A stretch of 64,000 nucleotides of DNA from positions 180,303,047 to 180,367,046 of the forward strand of contig NC_085141.1 in assembly GCF_024139115.2 (NCBI RefSeq). Reading direction: 5' to 3'. The DNA comes from Armigeres subalbatus (lineage: Eukaryota > Arthropoda > Insecta > Diptera > Culicidae). The position numbers and the translations under genes were made by a program. Of this stretch, positions 58,061 to 64,000 are shown piece after piece. Each line of letters starts with the position of its first letter. The stretch's first letter is position 1. Below the pieces are notes generated by a model. The model was not told the origin of the DNA. It did not search any database and saw nothing but the letters and a program-made list of their open reading frames with translations.

Positions 58061-58309
58061 CACAGACAAACAGACATAACACTCGTCAAATTTCCATCGT
58101 TCACTGATTTACTGGTCAATTCAAATAATCATTAGTTGCCCAATCGATCACTCGTGGCGCTCGCATCGGATTTGCTCTAGTTTGACGTTTGCTCACTACC
58201 GCTGGTTCGTGATTTGCCCAACTAACTGAAATCAACAGATGTCGTTAGTGTTTGAACGACGATCAATTTGATGAGTGAATGTTCAATGTGCTATGTCTGT
58301 TTGTCTGTG
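58061..58309. mobile_element. MITE with CACAGACAAACAGACATA ends (249 bp)
   Basis: Exact 18-bp inverted ends; GTGTTAG is duplicated at 58054-58060 and 58310-58316 (7 bp, perhaps 8 originally). The superfamily cannot be assigned safely. Confidence 0.85.
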
Positions 58310-58355
58310 GTGTTAGCCTCATGATATACGAATGCAGAAATGGTACCTTTGCTTA

Positions 58356-60155
58356 GGGCCGATGTCCACGTAGCGGTTTTGAACTTGCGTGCACGCGGCG
58401 TCCACGCATTTGCGGCAGGAAGTACCCAACATCACATAGAATCATGCACACGCACTTGCGTTAACGCGGCGTCGACTCGCGTCTCATTTGCGGCGAAAGT
58501 TACCGCAAAGTCACCGCTTTTCCCACAGGAACGCAGCGTGCACGCGAGTAGTTTTGACATGTCTCTATTCTTTTCTTTCCAACAAGATTTCTAATGGGAA
58601 AATCTGCAGAAAGAATCTGTCAGAGCGAAATCAAAACAAACAAAAATACTTCGCAAATCAGTTCATTTTGGTTTCGCAAATTAGTTTGCAAATAACAAAA
58701 CGTTTCAAATCTAACTTTTTCAATAATAGTGCTAGTAATAGTTCGGAGCAGCAAATGTTTCTTTCGCTCCTATGTTAATACCAGCCGTGATCAACACACC
58801 TTTGGAAAGAAGTGACAAGCAAACATCCCAGGCTGGCGAATAGTGTTAAAGTCAACCGAAATATGTGTGCGATAGTGACGTTGATTGTACCAACTTTATC
58901 AGAATAAATTGATTTCCGAACAGACAGCGATGTGACAGTTTTGGACTGAATGACGGAGCAGACGAAATTCAACCAACAAAGTGTATTCCGCGGGACCCTA
59001 CACCAAGGCAGGCGATACCAGTTCCATGGGAAGAATAATAAATGTAAGTTCGATACCGAGATTCCTATATGTTAGCTTTTCTATTGCTGATAGATAAACA
59101 TGTTTTTAGGAATGTTGACGGAAGGATGTCGTCAAACAATGTGGATTGCGATTGCAAAAAGAAACGGGACCACATGATGAGATGGTGGCGAGCCACAGTA
59201 AGACTCCGGGATCTGTGCGACTCTTCTAGTGTTGTGGGGCAACGCTATTGCGGTCGGTCCGTGTTACAGTGGAGTGAAAATCGGCTGCAGTATCTGACCA
59301 AAATGTTTATTGAATTTTTATTCCAGAACAAAATAATGATTCGTCCCTATCTAGCCGATATATTAAATGATTAAAGAATCGTACCCCATAGACAACATAT
59401 GATGGATTCAAGATAAGAACAATTAAATGTCTGGATCCACAATTATTCAAGATTAATCTAACCCAATGAAGTAATAAATTTAAGTTGGAAATAAAGAATA
59501 AAGAACATTATGAAATTATAACAATAATTATTAATTATAATTGTAGAAAATACATTGGGATAAAGCAAAGCAATGCCAAATTTTTGCCTCTCTGTATTGA
59601 AAACGTGTTTTCGGATTGTGTGGCATGATTTCAATTTCACAGCTCTACAATTAATTTCGGAAGTTCGAACTTTTCATTTTAGAAGTAGATAATGGGTGAC
59701 TTTTGAATCGACAGTGAATTGATTTTTCTACTCTCTACTAGATAGTATCAATGGAACTTTTTATTTTGGGAAAATACTGAGTTACTTGCTCTAGTCTGCC
59801 ATCATATATGTAGGTAAAAGCTAATGACATGTTTTTAATAGCATTACCCATTGATTCTTGTTCGGGGGCAATGAGCTTCATACAAATCAAAATCAAACTT
59901 TTAAATTTGTAATCCTTTACATATTTCACGTTTGATGTCTTTATGTGAATCGGTAACTCGATTCATATTGGAACAGAATGGAAAATGACAAACTGACAAC
60001 AGCTGGCAGGCGGATGACATTTGGCGTGACAGATTGGTTTGACGTTAGAAGTTTTGCGGCAAATTACCGCTTGTCGTGTGCATTCATAGCCTGATTCAAC
60101 GCCGAGTAACGCTGCGTCAACGCAGCTTGAAAAACCGCTACGTGGACATCGGCCC
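58356..60155. mobile_element. PIF/Harbinger-like element (1.8 kb)
   Basis: Ends GGGCCGATGTCCACGTAGCG and the exact complement CGCTACGTGGACATCGGCCC; TTA is duplicated at 58353-58355 and 60156-60158. Subterminal CGTGCACGCGGCGT motifs occur at the left and CTGCGTCAACGCAGC at the right. A 3-bp TTA duplication and GGG/CCC ends fit PIF/Harbinger. No DDE transposase is present. One two-exon ORF of unknown function lies in the middle. Confidence 0.8.
58950..59374 (+). CDS. Two-exon ORF inside the Harbinger-like element
   Basis: Exon 1 58950-59043 (MTEQTKFNQQSVFRGTLH...), donor GTAAGT. The intron has only 50 nt, ending TTTTCTATTGCTGATAG. Exon 2 59094-59374 includes DCDCKKKRDHMMRWWRATVR, LQWSENRLQYLTKMF and ends IRPYLADILND. 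The product is 124 aa, basic in the middle, with no domain I recognise. The stop overlaps ATTAAA, a variant poly(A) signal. It may be the second (accessory) gene of a Harbinger element or a captured exon. Splicing is predicted, not proven. Confidence 0.4.
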
Positions 60156-60265
60156 TTAGACACCTCGCAGTTAATAACTGTGGAAGTGCGTAATGAACAG
60201 TAAGCTGCGAGGCAGCAATGTCGCAGTGGGGGATGTAATGCCAATGAAGAAGAAGAATAGGAAAA

Positions 60266-60480
60266 GTACGAGACAAATAGGACAAATAAGACGAACAAGA
60301 CAAATACAAACAAATACGACAAAAAGACAAATCAAATATTCCTCCAAAAATTCTTTCGTATATTCCTCCAGGAACTCCTCCGGATATTCCCCCAGATGTT
60401 GCTTCCAATATTCCACCAGAAATTTATCCGGATATTCCTCCAGGAATTCGTCCAGATATTTCTCCAGGAATTCCTCTGGA
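60266..60480. repeat. SINE tail repeats and 24-bp minisatellite, left part
   Basis: 60266-60330 has GACAAATA/AATACGACAAA repeats extending the SINE tail. 60335-60480 has 24-bp-type units ATTCCTCCAGGAATTCGTCC in the C-rich orientation. Confidence 0.7.
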
Positions 60481-63352
60481 TACCTACCTGGATACCTGGT
60501 TGGCTACAGCGTCGATACACCTATGCCTGGCGTATTGTAGAGCTCCATAATCGTCGGTCTTGGGCGATGTTCCTCCAGTTTCCCCGAATGTTCAGGGTCC
60601 CCATGTCCGATTCCACCACGTGCAGCCAGCGTGTTCGTGACATTCCACGAAGTCGCCGGCCCCTATCTGTTTCTCTGTTGAATATTGTTTTCGCTATTCT
60701 TTCTTCCGACATTCACACTAAAAGTATGCCGTATTTTATACGATTTACAATATGTTCTTCTTTGTATACAATACTTTATACCTCATGATTTATGCGCCTG
60801 CGCCACACACCATTTTCTAGTTTCCCTGCAAGTATTGTACGCAGCTCTTTTCGCTCGAAAACCCCGAAAGCTCTCCGGTCCGCCTCTTTTAATGTCCATG
60901 CTTCATGTCTATAAAGGGCTACTGGTAGAATAAGAGCGTTGTATAGAGCAAATTTCGTTTTCGTCTGCATGTTGCGGGACCTAAGCTGGTTAAGTAATCC
61001 GTAAAAGGCCCTATTCGCAGCAGCAATACGTCTTTTCACTTCACGGGAAACTTGATTGTTACATGTTCCAAGCGTTCCAAGGTAAACTAATTCTTCAACA
61101 ACTTCAAGCACATCCCCATCAAGCACTACCTCTGCACCAACACCACTAGGTCTTCCCTATCTCTACCTGCCACCATGTACTTTGTTTTCGTAGAGTTAAT
61201 GGTTAAGCCTATCCTCGCCGTCTCCCTCTTCAGTGGTGCAAAAGCCTCCACTACTGCTCTGCGATTCCAATGAGGTTGATGTCGTCCGCAAAGCCCAGGA
61301 GCATATGCGACAGTGTGATGATAGTTGGGCTTATTCTACGAGTCGAGTGACGTGAGGTGAGTCGATTTTAGCAATTCTCACGTGAGGTGACCATGTTATT
61401 CAAATGGGGCTATACGACTCTTCTCACGTCATTCGAGCAATCTCACGTCACTCCACTCGTAGAATAAGCCCAAGTGCCGTTCCTCTGCACGCCAGATCTC
61501 CTAATAGCGCCTTCGAGTGCAATGTATTCGCCGACGAAGGATTCCTGACGCGGTCTCAGTCTGTTAAACAGGATACGCGACAGGATTTTGCACGCCGAGT
61601 TCAGAAGGGTGATCCCTCTGTAATTGGCACACTCTGGTATGTGCCCTTTCTTATAGATTGGGCATATGAGGCCATCCAACCTGCCGGCAGGCAGTTCTTC
61701 ACCCTCCCATATTTTCTGGATAATATGGTGGATTGATTGATGCAGCTGCCTACTTCTGTGTTTGAGAAGTTCGCCCGGGATCTCGTCCTTCCCAGCAGCT
61801 TTACTGTTTTTCAGATCGTTTAGAGCCTTCTTAACTTCGTTCAGCGTTGGTGGTTCTACAGCTTGACCGACTATGTCCATCATGCTCCTTAATACACCTT
61901 CATTTTCACCGTTCAACAAATCTTCGAAGTGCTCCTTCCACCTGGCTGCCACCATAGTCTTATCTGTCAGCGAATTCCCCTCTCGGTCATTGCACATGGC
62001 GGGCACTGGCGCTGGCACTGACAGTTGCGTAAAACCTCCGTATATCGTTTCTATCCATGTTCTCCAGCGCGTCAGCTATCACACTCTCTTCGTGTTGCCT
62101 TTTTTCCTGCGGTGGATTCGTTTCTCTTCTGCCCTTGCTACACTGTACTGCACTCTGTTGCAACGGGTACGAGCTACTAGCATTTGACTCTTAGCAACAT
62201 TTTTCTCGTCCGTAACTGGCTGGCAGTCCTCATCAAACCAAATCAAAAACCAAACCAAATCATCAAACCATTTCGTTGGCGTCGCTGTGTAGTGCCTAAC
62301 ACTTCCTGCGCTGTTGTAGTCACAGCCTCGTGGATATTTTCCCACAATCTGTTGACGTCGCCAGATCCGGTGGCATCTCCTATCCGCTCGTCCAGCTTCT
62401 GGTGGTACTGTTCAGCAACTCCTTCAACTGACAAGCGTTGGATATTGAAACGCATCGTTCTGTTGTTTCGTGAATTCGTGACGCTGGAGAGTAGCGCTAG
62501 AATTTTTGCAACTACAAGATAGTGATCCGAGTCGATGTTCGGACCTCGGAAGGACCTTACATCTATAACATCCGAGAAATATCGTCCGTCGACCAGCAAG
62601 TGGTCTATCTGTGAGCAAGCGTCTCCACTCGGATGTTGCCAGGTGTGTTTGCGAATATTCTTACGTGCGAAGTAGGTACTGCTTATTGCCATCCCTCTAG
62701 CAGCAGCAAAGGTTACAAGTCGCAGACCATTATCGTTGGTAGCGGAATGAAGGCTTTCCGTACCAATGACAGGGCGAATCTGCGCATTTGCATCCCCGAT
62801 GACAATCTTTACATTGTGTGTTGGGCACTCTCCATAGGCCTTATCAAGGCTCTCATAGAACTCATCCTTCACGTCATCAGGCTTATCGTTCGTTGGGGCA
62901 TAGATGCTGATCAGGCTATAGTTGAAGAATTTGCCCTTCATTCTCAACACGCAAATGCGGTCGCTTATCGGCCGACCTGCTGCAGCTCACGAGCCAGGAG
63001 CCCGGGTTCATTCAAAGTTCTCACGTTCCATGATCCGACATTCCAATCGTTGTCCTTTATTCGTTGCCGGGTCTGTTGCCGTTAAATCAATCCGTTTGCT
63101 CTACTTTTGCCTTTCTTGGTAACTGTAGAATTTCGGTAGGCTACCTTACTTAGGGTTGCGTTACCTACATCGCGTTGAAGGGACTGCCTTCTCGATGCTG
63201 ACACGATGCAACATGGTGTGAACAGTTTAGTTTAGAGTCCCTCGCTGGCACTTGGACGATGGTCAGCCGCCCCTAACATAGGGAGCAGACGCTGTTTTGA
63301 GCCGCTCCTAACATGGAGAACAGACGCTCGATCAGATTTGCACCTCCGGAGA
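60480..63352 (-). mobile_element. RTE-clade retrotransposon, copy 3
   Basis: Minus strand: 5' UTR (63352 to about 63000), endonuclease LRMKGKFFNYSLISIYAPTN...IDSDHYLVVAKIL (62950-62243), connector to 62079, RT start NSKAAGKDEIPGELLKH and NYRGITLLNSACKIL (62018 on). It then jumps from QESFVGEY straight to IALEGAIRRSGVQRNGT, so RT box A and the core between are deleted in frame. FADD survives at about 61290 after the MITE. The C-terminal frames are 61126-60776 and 60712-60521 (RGMSRTRWLHVVESDM). The tail, CCAGGTATCCAGGTAGGTAT, merges into the minisatellite. Closely related to copy 1. Confidence 0.83.
61326..61472. mobile_element. MITE (147 bp) in RTE copy 3
   Basis: TGGGCTTATTCTACGAGT and complement at the ends; AGT is duplicated at 61323-61325 and 61473-61475. 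Subterminal words CTCACGTCA/TGACGTGAG are repeated. It interrupts the RT just before the FADD box. Confidence 0.8.
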
Positions 63353-64000
63353 GCAAATCCTCTGGACAATCCTCCGCATATTCATCCAGAAATTCGTCCA
63401 GATATTCCTTCAAGAATTCTTCCGGATATCCGGAGGAACATGCAGAAGAATTTCTGGAGGAACATTTGGATGAATATCCGCTCGAATTCCTGAAGAAATA
63501 TTTGAAGCAACTCCTAAAGCTACACCTGGACAAATTCCTTGAAAAATATTCGGAGGAATTGCTAAAGGAATATCCATAGGAATTTATGGAGGAATATCTG
63601 GACCAATTCCTGGAGGAATATCTGGACAAATTCTTGGAAAAATATCAGGAAGAATTCTTGGAGGAATATCTGGACGAATTTCTGGAGGAATATGCGGAGG
63701 AATTCCTGGAGGAATATCTAGACGAATTCCAGGAGGAATATCCGAATGAATTTTTGGTGGAATATACGGAAGCATTCCTGAATGAATATCCACTCGAATT
63801 CCTGAAGGAATATGTTAAGCAACTCCTGGAGGAATATCTGGACGAATTCCTGGAGGAATATCCGGATGAATTCCTGGAGGAATATCCAGAGGAATTCCTT
63901 CAGGAATATTTGGACGAATTCCTGTAGGAAAATGCGGAGGAATTTCTGGATGAATATAAGGAGGAATGTTCGGCAGAATATACGCAGGAATATCCTGAGG
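63352..64000. repeat. 24-bp minisatellite with open frame, reaching the window end
   Basis: 63352-63430 continues in the C-rich orientation (AATTCGTCCAGATATTCCTT). At the palindrome TCCGGATATCCGGA (about 63422-63435) the array flips and runs as GGAGGAATATCTGGACGAAT with TCCT to 64000. The + strand is open at 63313-63579 and 63586-63927, reading (E-E-Y-L-D-E-F-L)n. The frame follows from the period of 24; coding is not indicated. Confidence 0.8.

Larger units (their letters stand above)
57925..60265 (+). mobile_element. SINE, family 1, split by two DNA elements
   Basis: The head GGCGGCTACAAAACAAGACC with box B GGTTCGATTCCCGG runs to ATCGTGTTAG at 58060 (MITE follows). It resumes at 58310 GTGTTAGCCTCATGATATAC up to 58355 (Harbinger-like element follows) and again at 60156 TTAGACACCTCGCAGTTAAT to the AAGAAGAAGAA tail. 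Joined, it matches the intact copy at 15921-16193 end to end. Confidence 0.88.

Overview
The window looks like nuclear DNA of a mosquito, most likely a culicine such as Aedes. I infer this from the style of the repeats: RTE-clade and R1-clade non-LTR retrotransposons, tRNA-headed SINEs, and many short inverted-repeat (MITE-type) elements with TA, 3-bp or 8-bp target duplications. The few credible genes are small and have 50-82 nt introns. There is no operon, rRNA or CRISPR. Most of the 64 kb is mobile or repetitive DNA, often nested, and the rest is AT-rich DNA without a recognisable gene.

Layout. 1-2.4 kb: decayed R1-like fragments, one split by a TA-flanked MITE. 3.69-3.89 kb: a possible one-exon gene for a 45-aa secreted peptide. 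5.7-6.7 kb: about 1 kb of almost pure purine. 7.5-9.05 kb: a non-autonomous DNA element. 9.19-17.38 kb: an RTE element invaded by a nearly full-length antisense R1 element (10253-15857) and an antisense SINE (15921-16193), each with a clear target-site duplication. 19.7-22.7 kb: three inverted-repeat elements in succession, the last enclosing a two-exon ORF. 23-30.9 kb: degenerate GGCCAAA repeats, MITEs, SINEs and unassigned DNA. 30.9-33.3 kb: a second, broken RTE family. 33.6-36.3 kb: MITEs and a Harbinger-like fragment. 36.3-40.9 kb: a tandem-repeat element family with a large foldback inside. 41.8-44.8 kb: an element with GC-rich ends holding a minisatellite and an RTE fragment. 46.87-47.85 kb: a miniature LTR retroelement with intact LTRs and a 5-bp duplication. 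52.2-56.4 kb: two more R1 copies bracketing a small cysteine-rich gene. 57.9-60.26 kb: a SINE split by two DNA elements, one carrying a second two-exon ORF. 60.48-63.35 kb: an antisense RTE copy lying within a 24-bp minisatellite that runs to the window end.

The best host gene is at 54980-55486. It has four exons, including a 7-nt micro-exon, and encodes a 101-aa protein with 18 cysteines and Cys-Gly-Pro motifs, resembling the Mst(3)CGP sperm-tail proteins of Drosophila. The retrotransposon genes are all damaged: every RTE copy has lost part of its endonuclease/RT region, and the R1 copies carry frameshifts or deletions. The nesting gives a relative order of insertion: RTE first, then R1 and SINE; SINE first, then MITE and Harbinger-like element; R1 first, then hairpin MITEs.
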